From Dyella_B nitratireducens (GTDB taxonomy: Bacteria; Pseudomonadota; Gammaproteobacteria; Xanthomonadales; Rhodanobacteraceae): 64,000 nt of DNA. The stretch lies in assembly GCF_049532905.1 (NCBI RefSeq), contig NZ_CP064032.1, forward strand, positions 1,488,001 through 1,552,000, in the 5' to 3' direction. Numbering within the stretch: the first letter of the stretch is position 1; the number at the start of each line of letters is the position of its first letter. The position numbers and the translations under genes were made by a program. Under the pieces are notes generated by a model. That model was not told the origin of the DNA. It saw nothing but the letters and a program-made list of their open reading frames with translations, and ran no database searches. Of this stretch, positions 26,042 to 35,164 are shown one piece after another.

Positions 26042-27178
26042 ATGGACACGCAAAAGAACAAGCTCGAATGGGTTCAGGCGCTGAGAGGGCTCGCAGCGTT
26101 CATGGTCGTCACGGTCCACAGCCGCAGTGTTCTCATGGACACTGGGCTGGGGAGGGCAGTTGCTGACCATGTGCTGTTGCCCATGGCGATGGGCGTGGAC
26201 CTGTTCTTCATCATCAGCGGCTTTCTGATGGTGTGGACCACCCGAGACTTTGACGGAACCAAAACTTACCTGTGGAAGTTCCTGGCCAAGCGGTTTGCGA
26301 GGATCTGGCCACTGTTTGCTGTCATGGCACCCATCGCACTGGTGGTGGAGCATGGATTTGCAGGTTTTCGCGACGCTTCTGTCGCGCTTTCCTATCTGGA
26401 AGGGCTCGCTTTCATTCCGCACAATCCGGGTGCGTCGGGCATCTACTTTCAGATGGCTGTGGGTGTTGCCTGGACACTGTGCTTTGAGTGGTATTTCTAC
26501 CTGGTGTTCGCGGCATCCATGTTTTTGGGTCGTCGACGCTATATGGCCTTGATCGCATGGTTTGCCTTGACCTTGTTGGTCATACCCATTAGCCGTGGTG
26601 GCTACAACCTCAATGTGGCCGCTCAACCCCTGGTGGCATGGTCCCGGTATGCCAATCTCGCCATCAATCCCATCGTTTGGGACTTTGTTGTTGGGATGGC
26701 CGCGGGTTGGCTCTATGGCTCCCGCATCAGGATCAAGCAGGCTGGCGTGGTCTATGCCGTTGCATCGTTGCTTCTGGTTTTACTTTTGGTGACCTGGAGG
26801 CGGATAGGGATGGTGAATTTCTTTGGTCCACACGGATGGGGAGCGCCACTGGCCATTCTGTTCGTCAGCATGGTGCCGCTGGCCAAGGCGGATGCGATCA
26901 AAGTGCCAAAGTGGTCCGTGTGGATGGGGAACATCTCCTATTCACTTTATCTGGTTCATGTCTACGTCTTCGAAATTCTGCAACGCATCGCTGCAGACAT
27001 GCCTTTGAGCCATAAGACACTCGAGGTTGCACTCTTCGTAACGCGCCCAATTGTCGCCGTCATCTGCGCCTGGCTGATGTTTCGTTGCATCGAAGCGCCA
27101 CTGTCCGTTTGGGTACGCAAGCGACTACTCAATCTCCGGATGCCTTGGAGGTTGGAGGCAAAGAGTGCTGTTTCTTGA
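26042..27178 (+). CDS. Membrane acyltransferase (acyltransferase 3 family)
   Basis: A 378-residue protein with about ten membrane helices. EWVQALRGLAAFMVVTVHS carries the conserved Arg and His of the acyltransferase-3 (OafA/NodX) family, and MGVDLFFIISGFLMVW the second signature; the C-terminal half has WSVWMGNISYSLYLVHVYVFE. Such enzymes O-acylate surface polysaccharides or lipopolysaccharide at the inner membrane. The ATG at 26042 is preferred to the TTG directly before it. It is enclosed by two copies of repeat type B, and its G+C is lower than that of the metabolic genes to the left. Confidence 0.9.
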   Translation: MDTQKNKLEWVQALRGLAAFMVVTVHSRSVLMDTGLGRAVADHVLLPMAMGVDLFFIISGFLMVWTTRDFDGTKTYLWKFLAKRFARIWPLFAVMAPIALVVEHGFAGFRDASVALSYLEGLAFIPHNPGASGIYFQMAVGVAWTLCFEWYFYLVFAASMFLGRRRYMALIAWFALTLLVIPISRGGYNLNVAAQPLVAWSRYANLAINPIVWDFVVGMAAGWLYGSRIRIKQAGVVYAVASLLLVLLLVTWRRIGMVNFFGPHGWGAPLAILFVSMVPLAKADAIKVPKWSVWMGNISYSLYLVHVYVFEILQRIAADMPLSHKTLEVALFVTRPIVAVICAWLMFRCIEAPLSVWVRKRLLNLRMPWRLEAKSAVS

Positions 27179-27219
27179 TGCTAGTGGCCCATCTGCGTAC
27201 GGCGTCCACGCTCTGCATA

Positions 27220-27290
27220 CGCGTAGGCTGGGATGAAATCCCAGCATCAGGAACCCACCAGCATGCTGGGATTTCATCCCAGCCTAAGCG
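27220..27290. repeat. Palindromic repeat type B, copy 2
   Basis: CGCGTAGGCTGGGATGAAATCC faces GGATTTCATCCCAGCCTAAGCG as near-perfect arms around about 25 bases. The 17-base left lead-in CTCTGCATACGCGTAGG is identical to that of the copy at 25683. Confidence 0.85.
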
Positions 27291-27368
27291 CTACGCGCGT
27301 GATACCGGTTTACAAGGGGATGAATGTGTGGCTTCAGGAATTATGATCAGATGCTCTGGCCAATAATC

Positions 27369-27728
27369 ATGTCTTACTCCCAGCGAGTCCTCGTTCTTCT
27401 GCTAATCCTTGCGGCACCTGCCATTTGCATACCGATACTTGGATTTGACTTGATGCCGCCGTACCTGCGCGCGTTCTTTGTCATCTTGTTTTTGAGTGCT
27501 GCATCAGGCTTGAGTTTCAAGAGGCAGTGGGGGAGCGTGTTGGCCAAGATTGCCTTATGGCTATTTCTGCTTTGGGGATTGTTGACCATGACACCGGATT
27601 GGGACGATGCCGTCTTAAAAGGAGCATCGTCTAGCGTCACCGAGATGATTGTCCGGCTTTCGGTCATAGCGGCTTATTGTTTGGGGATGCTTTGGTCGCT
27701 CCGCAAGAAGCGCCATCACGTCTCGTGA
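27369..27728 (+). CDS. Small membrane protein, unknown
   Basis: A 119-residue protein with about four hydrophobic helices (VLVLLLILAAPAICIPILG; YLRAFFVILFLSAASGL; IALWLFLLWGLLTM; LSVIAAYCLGMLWSL) and a basic C-terminus RKKRHHVS. No family is recognised. The ATG at 27369 starts directly before the first helix; upstream in-frame codons lack a hydrophobic N-terminus. It lies between two acyltransferase genes on the same strand and might assist them, but nothing in the sequence proves this. Confidence 0.55.
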   Translation: MSYSQRVLVLLLILAAPAICIPILGFDLMPPYLRAFFVILFLSAASGLSFKRQWGSVLAKIALWLFLLWGLLTMTPDWDDAVLKGASSSVTEMIVRLSVIAAYCLGMLWSLRKKRHHVS

Positions 27729-27820
27729 TGGCTACGCCATGGGAAGAATGAGAGCGCGGCAGATGGGCTTTCGAGAGCGGCATCTTTCCTTCCGCAATAA
27801 CCGTAAATGAAGAAGATCAA

Positions 27821-28873
27821 ATGAAGATGATCGGTGAAAATGATCGTGGAAATTGCTTCGACCTGATGCGGCACTTTGCTGCGCTGCTCGTGCTATACAG
27901 CCATCAATTTGCCCTGCACGGATCCGTGGAGCCGGTTTATCCCTTTTGGGATAGCTATGGCTTCGTCGCAGTCGCCATCTTCTTTTCAATCTCCGGCTAC
28001 TTCATGCCAGCCAGCTTCAAACGATCAGGCAATTTTGTCGAATTCAGCAAACGTCGGTTAAGGCGACTATTGCCTGCCATGGTGGTGTGCTCGTTCTTGA
28101 TGACCTATGTTCTGGGTGCTGTCTACACGAGCGGGTCCAAGTGGGACTACGTCACATCTCACGTGGCATGGGTAACGTTCCTGAAGTATTCGCTGTTTTT
28201 AGGTCAGGCGATTCCGGGGGTTTTTGCAAACTACATTTATCCCAACGCGATGAATGGAAGCCTCTGGACGCTGCCCATTGAGTGCGTCTGTTACATTGCC
28301 ATCGGTGTTGCGCTGTCTTTCTCACAATCCTGGAAGGTCGTTCTCGCCCTCTTTGTCGGGGCGGTTCTTGGAACGGCATTGCTTGTGCACACCGGCACCG
28401 GGTTTGCGTTTTACGGAGTCCCGCTGAATTACCTGTGCATGTTCGGCATATGTTTCAGCGGTGGGGCTTTGTTATCCGTCACGAAAGAGACCTGGTATCC
28501 AAACAGGTGGATGCTGTTGACGTTTGGGGTTGCCTGCATGTTCATCATGCCAAGCGCGCTCGAATATAGTGTGCTCGGAACGTTTGGCATTGCCATCGTT
28601 GTTGCGATTATCGGAGAGTCGTTCAGCGAGAAACTGATCAACGGAAAATTCGATATTTCGTACGGCATATATATTTACGCATTTCCTATCCAGCAAATCG
28701 TTATTAACAAGATCACGCACCGGTTCTGGCTTGGAATGGCGATATCTGTCGTTCTTGCACTGGTTGCTGGGTATCTTTCTTACCATTTCGTCGAAAAGCC
28801 TTTTCTTCGCAAAGGCCGTAAGACCCAGTCATCATCTAACATTGCCGTGGTTGGCTTACCTCAGCCTGATTAG
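27821..28873 (+). CDS. Membrane acyltransferase (acyltransferase 3 family), second copy
   Basis: A 350-residue multi-helix protein beginning NCFDLMRHFAALLVLYSHQFAL, with the Arg-His pair of the acyltransferase-3 family, and VAIFFSISGYFMPASF as second motif. GSLWTLPIECVCYIAIG and the C-terminal DISYGIYIYAFPIQQIV fit the same family. It shares fold but little close identity with the enzyme at 26042, so the two are not a recent duplication. It probably decorates a surface glycan. Base composition is near 50% G+C, below the window average. Confidence 0.9.
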   Translation: MKMIGENDRGNCFDLMRHFAALLVLYSHQFALHGSVEPVYPFWDSYGFVAVAIFFSISGYFMPASFKRSGNFVEFSKRRLRRLLPAMVVCSFLMTYVLGAVYTSGSKWDYVTSHVAWVTFLKYSLFLGQAIPGVFANYIYPNAMNGSLWTLPIECVCYIAIGVALSFSQSWKVVLALFVGAVLGTALLVHTGTGFAFYGVPLNYLCMFGICFSGGALLSVTKETWYPNRWMLLTFGVACMFIMPSALEYSVLGTFGIAIVVAIIGESFSEKLINGKFDISYGIYIYAFPIQQIVINKITHRFWLGMAISVVLALVAGYLSYHFVEKPFLRKGRKTQSSSNIAVVGLPQPD

Positions 28874-29307
28874 CATGGATCTTCGTATCTTCACACCATT
28901 TGCACACAGTTGCGTGATAGCTTCATCTCGCTAACGGGGAATTCAGGGAATTATTTAAGTCGGCCAGGACTGGTCTATTTGCTGCGTCAAGAAATGGTCG
29001 CCGGGTTTTCCGGCGTCCTTGGGTGTTTGCACTGGTCGGTTTATCTCTCTGGCTTCGCGCTGGCGTGTTTCATCGTGTTTTCTGCTAGCGATCGGACGAC
29101 AGTTCGATTGCCGCCGAGTCTTGCGCACTGGTTTTGTTGCCGGCACGGCTGTTTGGCTTTTTCGTGAGTCGCGTTGGTTGAGTGCCCCTAGGGTTCGGCG
29201 AGGGTCTGCAGGACGAATGAGTCCGAGGGCGTGCCGTGCTTTGACGACGAGCAGGTCATCGAAGTAAAGGCCATTAGTTGTATCCCTTCAACGAGGAGAT
29301 AGCCAAT
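28874..29307. other. Gap without recognisable gene
   Basis: This 434-base stretch has several short open frames on both strands, none with a ribosome-binding site plus sensible composition. The part 29160-29280 looks weakly protein-like in more than one frame and could be decayed coding sequence. A GAGGAG at about 29293 belongs to the next gene. Confidence 0.4.
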
Positions 29308-29865
29308 ATGCACTTTAAAACTGATCGTTTGGGTTATTTGCTGGCGTGCTGCGCGTTGTCGTTGATCGCCGCATCCTATGGGGAAGCTGCTTCGGCGGCC
29401 CCTGTGACTGGAACGGCAAAGGTCCAGCTGACACACGTGTTCGCGACGTTACAGACGGGTCAGCCCGACACAAAACCTGAAGATACTGCCGCCTGCCGCA
29501 AGCAGGTTTCAGCACCTGACTCCCGGTACTTTGGCATTACTGTTTCGACGAGCTATTCAATCGATGCAAAGTCGCTGATGATGAGCGCATCATCAACGTT
29601 GCCATCTCCGCATGCTACGAAACCGGTTGTGCTAACGATACCGCTGTCAGCGCTCGGTCTTGCAGGTCAGTACGCGTTCGGCGCATTCCGTCCTACCGCT
29701 TTGCCTGATGACTACGTGTTGTTCTCTATCGGGCTCGACTTCAAGGCGGCGAAGTCGTCGGTATTGGTTCTTAACAGTGACAAGGATTACAACTGCCTCG
29801 TCACTAGTGATCCTTCGCCGTTCAAGGGCGGATTGAGCACCAAGCTCGGGGCCGATCAAAAATAA
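29308..29865 (+). CDS. Exported hypothetical protein
   Basis: A 185-residue protein with a signal peptide (LLACCALSLIAASYGEAASA) and an otherwise soluble chain with two cysteines (DTAACRKQ and DYNCLVTS) that could pair. GAGGAG nine bases before the ATG supports the start at 29308. No family is recognised. It stands alone between the acyltransferase region and a convergent gene, with a strong hairpin behind it. Confidence 0.65.
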   Translation: MHFKTDRLGYLLACCALSLIAASYGEAASAAPVTGTAKVQLTHVFATLQTGQPDTKPEDTAACRKQVSAPDSRYFGITVSTSYSIDAKSLMMSASSTLPSPHATKPVVLTIPLSALGLAGQYAFGAFRPTALPDDYVLFSIGLDFKAAKSSVLVLNSDKDYNCLVTSDPSPFKGGLSTKLGADQK

Positions 29866-29902
29866 TGGTATTGGCCTAACGTGCACTTGGAGAGCGTTCG
29901 TG

Positions 29903-29929
29903 CGAGGGTGGCACGTTATGCCACCCTCG
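29903..29929. terminator. Bidirectional hairpin between convergent genes
   Basis: CGAGGGTGGCA and TGCCACCCTCG form a perfect 11-base stem with a five-base loop, between stops at 29865 (plus) and 29961 (minus). There is no long T-run, but position and strength fit a shared transcript end. Confidence 0.7.
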
Positions 29930-29960
29930 ACACCAGTGCGAAATCTGGGCAGGCGCGTGC

Positions 29961-31262
29961 TCAATGCCGCCGACCGGCAGGCAGATACGGATTGCGATCC
30001 AAGGCTGCCAACACGGCCCATGCCGTCGCGGCGAGATGCGGCTGGCGGTAGTAGTAGGAATAAATCGCCGTGATGCGCGGCTCCCGCGTGGCGTAGAGAA
30101 ACCCGCCGGGCGAAGCCTGCTGTGCGATCGACACCAGCAACGTGTCAGCTTCGGTATCCCGGCCAAGCCAGCGATAGACCAATGCTGCCTGCCCGGTACC
30201 TTCCGTCCAAAGGCCATCCGGTGGATCGGTGAAATTAAAACCACCTTTGACGGCATTCGTGCGTTCGATCCAGCTCAGCGCCCGCTGCCACTCGTGCGGT
30301 GCATTCGGCAGGAGTTGTGCCCAGAGTTGCACGTCGAGGGCGGATGGCGTGCGCAGTGACGTGGCGCCGTCGGCGGTGGTGCCCATCCAGAAATGGCCGC
30401 TGCTTGCATCCCATTGGGCGGCGACGAAATCGCGTGCGTGCCTGGCTTGCGTGGCCCAGCCACCCGGCGCGTCGGTGCGGGCCAGCCAAGCGAACAACGC
30501 GGCGAGGTCGATATTGTGCTCGGTCGATTTCCACCATGCCTTCTTGGGCACGAGCAGATAGGCTTCGATACCGCCATCGAAGCCACCTGCGCCGCGCGCG
30601 TCCTCTGCGTTGGCCACCACCCATTCGGCGAGATGCAGCGCGGCATCGCGCCAGCGCGTCTGGCCGGTGGCGTCGTGCAATGCCAACAGCGCCAGTGCGG
30701 CCCAGGCAACGTTGCCGCACGATGTGCCGTCCTGGTATGCACCGGAATAATCGTGCGCAGCATCCACCCATCGTTTGCGCTCTGCGTCCCACCAGCCGTT
30801 CGGCAAGGGTTTGCTGCCCTTGATGACGCCTGCGCGGTAGGTGTCACGCAGGCGTGTGTCGTTCATCGCCGCAAGCCGCAAGGCTTCACCGATGCGCTCG
30901 GCTTGTAGCGGCTTGCCGCATGCAAGCAGGGCGATGACGGCGAGCGCGTTGTCGTAGGTGAAGGCGGCCGAATGCAAGGGCGGAAGGTCGGGCGCGCCTT
31001 GTCCGCGCAGGCTGTCGTAGCTGCGCAATAACAATGCTGTGTTTCCCGGTACTGCGTCGACGCGGGATGCGATGGCGTTGCAGCCTGTGCGTGCGATGGT
31101 TGCAGTGGGGGCTATCACGGTATTCGTGTTCGCCATCGGCGATGCCGTCGCTTCCGCGCAAGCGGGCGGCGTTGCGGATATGGCAAGCGTTAAACACGCG
31201 GTGATCCAGACCAGCCAACCGTGTCGTGCCCCGCCAGCGCGGGTTGCTGCGAATTCAATCAT
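29961..31262 (-). CDS. Exported alpha/alpha-toroid protein, possible glycan-active enzyme
   Basis: A 433-residue protein with an N-terminal export signal (WLVWITACLTLAISATPPACA). The rest consists of repeated helix pairs with aromatic loops: AFTYDNALAVIALLACGK, YQDGTSCGNVAWAALALLALH, GGFDGGIEAYLLVPKKAW, WKSTEHNIDLAALFAWLA, GLWTEGTGQAALVYRWLG. This reads like an (alpha/alpha)6 toroid such as those of GH8, GH88-like hydrolases and epimerases. I cannot assign a family or catalytic residues. It lies downstream of the TonB-dependent receptor on the same strand and could belong to the same glycan-use unit. Confidence 0.6.
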   Translation of the reverse strand: MIEFAATRAGGARHGWLVWITACLTLAISATPPACAEATASPMANTNTVIAPTATIARTGCNAIASRVDAVPGNTALLLRSYDSLRGQGAPDLPPLHSAAFTYDNALAVIALLACGKPLQAERIGEALRLAAMNDTRLRDTYRAGVIKGSKPLPNGWWDAERKRWVDAAHDYSGAYQDGTSCGNVAWAALALLALHDATGQTRWRDAALHLAEWVVANAEDARGAGGFDGGIEAYLLVPKKAWWKSTEHNIDLAALFAWLARTDAPGGWATQARHARDFVAAQWDASSGHFWMGTTADGATSLRTPSALDVQLWAQLLPNAPHEWQRALSWIERTNAVKGGFNFTDPPDGLWTEGTGQAALVYRWLGRDTEADTLLVSIAQQASPGGFLYATREPRITAIYSYYYRQPHLAATAWAVLAALDRNPYLPAGRRH

Positions 31263-31595
31263 CCGTCATGCCGTCATATGCCTTGCGATAACGTCTAGTC
31301 CCTCGCGCCTGACTCTAACCCCTGAGATATCCCCACGTTTTGATTTTCTTGTTTCCAACAAAATCAAAACGCTACCCAAGTTAACGGTGATCTTTCAGAT
31401 TACCTTGACGTCATTCCGGCGAAGGCCGGAATCCATGGCCAGTGCGAAGCATGGATTCCACCTTCGCCGGAATGACGACTCGCTCTGAAACAGCATTCAA
31501 AGTAGATGTCAATTTTTTTCCGCAGAGGGACAAAAACATGGAGATGCCTCAGCGCTAACCCTCCCCTGCAAGCAGGGGAGGGGACAGGGAGTTCA
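31263..31595. other. Intergenic region with short REP-like repeat
   Basis: This 333-base gap separates the receptor gene from the toroid gene and includes the short palindrome at 31410-31476. No gene is seen. Confidence 0.5.
31410..31476. repeat. REP-like repeat, short form (67 bp)
   Basis: Arms GTCATTCCGGCGAAGGCCGG and the near reverse complement enclose CCATGGCCAGTGCGAAGCATGG. The following CGACTCGCTCTGAAAC also follows the element at 37714. Confidence 0.85.
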
Positions 31596-34500
31596 TCAAA
31601 AATCCGCACGCACGCTCAGGTTGTAACGCGTATCGTCGCGGAAGAACCCCTTCGGCACACTCAATCCGTCGGTATTGATGATTTCCCTGGTCTTGAACGT
31701 CGAGTTCAAGAGATTGGCCACCTGCAGCGATAGCTTCACGTGATCGGTGAGCGCATAGATCACCGAGGCGTCCAGCTGGCCCTGCGAGTCTGCCATCACT
31801 GGCAGGAACGGATAATCCGCCTCGTTGCCCGTAATCAGGTACTTCGAGCGCCAGTTGTAGGCGAGGCGCGTGGAAAGCGGGCCTTTTTCGTAATACAGGG
31901 TGAAGTTGTAGGTATTGCGGGATAGCTCGTACGGCGGCAGCTTGAGTTGGTTGACGCACTGCGTGGCCGGCGCATAGCCACTGGGGCAGAAGCTGGCCGA
32001 ACCGTAACTCAAGTTGTAGGGCTTGATGTAGGTGTAGTTCATCTGCGTGCCGAAACCGGATAGCCAGCCGGGCAGGAAATCGTATTTCTGCTGATACGCC
32101 ATTTCCGCGCCGCGCACGCTGCCACCCTTGTTCAAGTTGGCCAGGCCGATGGTGTACTGCTCCGGATAGCTCACGCCGTTGTTCGTCACGGTGGTGTCGA
32201 CCACGCTGGTGATGGTCTGGATGGTGTTGTTCAACTGCTTGTAGAACAACGTGCCGGATATCGAGCCGGCATGGCCGAAATACCATTCCTGGGTAATGTC
32301 GAAGTTGTGCGCCTTGATGGGCATGAGGTACGGATTGGTGCCACTGTAGCCATTGCCCACGGTCGGCACGGTGCTGCCATTGGTGCCGTACGGCAGCAGC
32401 CCACTGACCGATTGCCCTGCCTGCAACTGGTTGAGCGTCGGTCGATACACCGACTCGGAGAACGCGAAACGGGTGATCAGATCGTTGGCCCAGCCAATGG
32501 ACAGGTTGAAGCTGGGAAGCCAATTGCTGTAGGAGTTACGGGCAGTGATCGGGGTGTACTGGCCATTGGCGAAGGTGATGTACTGCTGTTGCTGCGCCGG
32601 CGTCAGCGCGCAGAACGTGCCCGGTGATGGCGTGGCGCCGCCTTTCGTTTGATTCAGGCAGTACTGCGCGATGCTGACGCCGTTGAGAACCGCCGACTGG
32701 TTCGGAAGCACCAGATAGCCTTCCGCATCATCCTGCGTGTGCACGTAACGCAGCCCCACGTTGCCGCTGATCTGCAGGCCGCTGAGGAAGTCGGTGTTGT
32801 CGTTGCCGAAATTCAGGCGCACGTAGGCGGCATTGGTCTTCTCCTGGTTGGAGTCGACCTCCTGTGGCAGATAAAACGTGCCTGGTACAAACACATCGCC
32901 GTTAACGTACTGGGTGCGCTCGTAGAGGGTGTAGTACGGGCCGACGCTGCCAGGCGGGTTCAAGGCCATGGCCTGCTTGTTGATCTGCTGGATGATGCCG
33001 GCGGCCTGGTGGAACTGCGTGAGCGGATTGAGGTTGAAGTAGGGCGCGACAATGCCGCCGAAATTGCCGTTGCTGAAACCCTGCAGATTGAGGTTGTACA
33101 GGGACGTGACCCCGGGAGTGTCGGCAACGGTTACCGCGTTCTGCCCGTAAGGCGAGCTGATGGCCGAGTAGTTGTAGGTCGAGTTTTGCACCACTTCATG
33201 CTGGTCGGAGTGGCGGACGCCGAACTGGAGGTTGTCCAGGAAACTCTCGTCCACGTCGAAGGTGCCGTCCAGGCGCAAGGTGCGCTGATTGCCCCAGGAG
33301 TTCGCAAAGTGGTCCTGCGCCGCCGCCCAGTAGTAGTTGTTGGGGTTGGTGTAATACTGTGCCGCCGTTTCATTCGGATCCGGCGAAAGCAGGCTGACGC
33401 TGGGCACGTTGTTGCCATGCAGGGCGATATTCCAGTTGGCCTGTGTCAGCTGGCGGATGTAGTAATAGAAATTGTTGAACGTGGAATTCGTGTCCTGCAC
33501 GTCGGCGCTCAGGTGCAACCGGTCGTTGACGTTCCACTTCAGGTTGAAGCTGTAATCGTTGGTGACGTAGCGATTCCTGTATGCGGTGCTGTCGAGCTGT
33601 GTCTGCACGCCGCCGTAAGTGATGGGCAGGAAGCTCGATGAGCCCGGCGCACCGCCGATGATGCCTGACTGGAACACGCCGTTGCCGTCGTAGATGGGCG
33701 TCGCACCGGCCACCGGAACGGCGCAACCGGCCAGCGATTGGCCAAAGGCGCAGCCATCCGTCGACGCTTGCAAGGTGTGCTCGTAGGTGGTTTCCGTGTC
33801 CGACGCGCGATCCCATTCCAAGGTGGCTTGCCACGCCTTGTCCGGGCTTTCCCATTGCGTGGAAAGCACATGGCCGAAGCGTGTGCTGGTTTCGTCCTGC
33901 ACGCGCAGGTCGGCACCCACCGGTACATAGGCGTATTGGCCCGGCGCCAAACCGGGATAACTGTCGGTTCTACCGTTGGGAAGCGAACAGCCATCGCAGC
34001 GCCGCTGGAAATCGACCAGCGAGATCGCATTGTCTTGCTGGTCGATGCGGTCGTAGGCCACGTTGAACAGCACACCAAAGCGACCGATCTCGGTGTTCCA
34101 GTTATGGCTGAACAAGCCGGCAATCTGCGGCGTGCCTTTTTTGTCCAGGTCGCCCCAGTAATTGCCGAGAGTGATGGATGCCTGCGTATCCTTTTTACTG
34201 TCGAAGGGCTTGCGCGTATTCAAATCGATCGAACCGGCGATGCCGCCTTCGATCATGTCGGCCGTCTGGTTCTTGCTTACTACCACCGAACCGATCAATT
34301 CCGGCGACACGGTGAAGAAGTCCAACCCATGGCCGCCGCCGGCGGTGAACACCTCGCGGCCGTTGAACAGCGTGTTGGTATAAGGCAGACCCTGCAGGCT
34401 GATGTCTGAGCCCTGGATGGAGAAATGGTCCGGGTCGGCCGCGACACCGAAGGCACTGACCGCTACGCCCGGCACGCGCTTCAAGGCTTCGGTGACCGAG

Positions 34501-34850
34501 GTGTCGGGCAGGGAGCCGGCGTCTTGCGCTGAAATCGCATCGACCACGGTATCGGCGTAGCGCTTGATCTCCTGCGCCTGGTTCAAGCTGTTCGAGAAGC
34601 CATTGACGGTGAGGCCGCTGAGCAGTTTCGCCTCCTTCTCGTCCGTCTTCGTGGCGGTGTCTTTTTTCTTGTCGCTGGTTTTCGTGTTCTGCTGCGTCGC
34701 AGATGCGTTTTGATCATTCGATGGCGGCGCAGGCTGTCCGGTCTGCGCATGCAGTTGCCCTGCAGCGAACAGGGTTATCGCGATGGCGAAGGAAAGTCGG
34801 CACGGCTGGCTGGTGCTGCGCGCATGCGAATGCATGGATTGCTTCTTCAT
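31596..34850 (-). CDS. TonB-dependent receptor
   Basis: A 1084-residue outer-membrane receptor. A signal peptide (LSFAIAITLFAAGQLHAQ) and a charged Lys/Thr-rich linker lead to the plug: NQAQEIKRYADTVVDAISAQDAGSLPDTSVTEALKRVPGV, then the large barrel ending in the aromatic residue of NLSVRADF. The size and plug sequence match the oligosaccharide-type receptors abundant in Xanthomonadaceae. The ATG at 34850 is chosen because it places the signal peptide correctly. Two LacI-type operator sites lie upstream (35035 and 35054), so it is probably induced with the beta-glucanase by the adjacent regulator. Confidence 0.93.
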   Translation of the reverse strand: MKKQSMHSHARSTSQPCRLSFAIAITLFAAGQLHAQTGQPAPPSNDQNASATQQNTKTSDKKKDTATKTDEKEAKLLSGLTVNGFSNSLNQAQEIKRYADTVVDAISAQDAGSLPDTSVTEALKRVPGVAVSAFGVAADPDHFSIQGSDISLQGLPYTNTLFNGREVFTAGGGHGLDFFTVSPELIGSVVVSKNQTADMIEGGIAGSIDLNTRKPFDSKKDTQASITLGNYWGDLDKKGTPQIAGLFSHNWNTEIGRFGVLFNVAYDRIDQQDNAISLVDFQRRCDGCSLPNGRTDSYPGLAPGQYAYVPVGADLRVQDETSTRFGHVLSTQWESPDKAWQATLEWDRASDTETTYEHTLQASTDGCAFGQSLAGCAVPVAGATPIYDGNGVFQSGIIGGAPGSSSFLPITYGGVQTQLDSTAYRNRYVTNDYSFNLKWNVNDRLHLSADVQDTNSTFNNFYYYIRQLTQANWNIALHGNNVPSVSLLSPDPNETAAQYYTNPNNYYWAAAQDHFANSWGNQRTLRLDGTFDVDESFLDNLQFGVRHSDQHEVVQNSTYNYSAISSPYGQNAVTVADTPGVTSLYNLNLQGFSNGNFGGIVAPYFNLNPLTQFHQAAGIIQQINKQAMALNPPGSVGPYYTLYERTQYVNGDVFVPGTFYLPQEVDSNQEKTNAAYVRLNFGNDNTDFLSGLQISGNVGLRYVHTQDDAEGYLVLPNQSAVLNGVSIAQYCLNQTKGGATPSPGTFCALTPAQQQQYITFANGQYTPITARNSYSNWLPSFNLSIGWANDLITRFAFSESVYRPTLNQLQAGQSVSGLLPYGTNGSTVPTVGNGYSGTNPYLMPIKAHNFDITQEWYFGHAGSISGTLFYKQLNNTIQTITSVVDTTVTNNGVSYPEQYTIGLANLNKGGSVRGAEMAYQQKYDFLPGWLSGFGTQMNYTYIKPYNLSYGSASFCPSGYAPATQCVNQLKLPPYELSRNTYNFTLYYEKGPLSTRLAYNWRSKYLITGNEADYPFLPVMADSQGQLDASVIYALTDHVKLSLQVANLLNSTFKTREIINTDGLSVPKGFFRDDTRYNLSVRADF

Positions 34851-35034
34851 TACTGAATCTCTCCCCAGTTCAGTGAACACCCGCCGTCGCGTGCCTTAAT
34901 CGATCCCCGGGAGCGAGGCGGTGAAAGTGCCGCAGAGCGCATTGCGGCGCCTCATGAGAGACGCCCCCATATTCCCCACGCGTTGCGCGTCGCAGCATGC
35001 GGACTTTTGCCCGCCACGCACGCTAGTAAAAATG

Positions 35035-35048
35035 TACAAGCGCTGTCA
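35035..35048 (-). promoter_or_regulatory. LacI-type operator, site 2
   Basis: On the minus strand the site reads TGACAGCGCTTGTA, with an AGCGCT centre. The identical 14-mer occurs twice before the GH64 gene (37935 and 37957), which links receptor and glucanase to one regulator. Confidence 0.75.
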
Positions 35049-35053
35049 ATACG

Positions 35054-35075
35054 AAAATACCAGCGCTGGTATTTT
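35054..35075. promoter_or_regulatory. LacI-type operator, site 1 (perfect 22-base palindrome)
   Basis: AAAATACCAGC is followed at once by its exact reverse complement, with the CG-centred GCGC core typical of LacI-family operators. It lies 90 bases before the LacI start and 204 bases before the receptor start. Confidence 0.75.
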
Positions 35076-35164
35076 GATCAAGAAAGAGTGAAATCCGGAT
35101 GGTGGCGCGCCTTGCGTTTGGGGTAGCATGAGTCGCTGCAAGCCATACACCGTGGGGCGGATAC

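Larger units (their letters stand above)
34851..35164. other. Divergent control region of receptor and LacI gene
   Basis: This 314-base gap between divergent genes carries two operator-like palindromes, listed separately, and no coding sequence. Confidence 0.7.

Noticed and set aside
25655..26626. 323-codon minus-strand frame over the gap and the acyltransferase start
   Set aside because: It overlaps a clear acyltransferase on the plus strand and reads as a His/Gln/Arg-rich shadow without ribosome-binding site.
28910..29167. 85-codon plus-strand frame with hydrophobic parts
   Set aside because: No ribosome-binding site and abrupt loss of protein-like composition; kept only as part of an unassigned gap.
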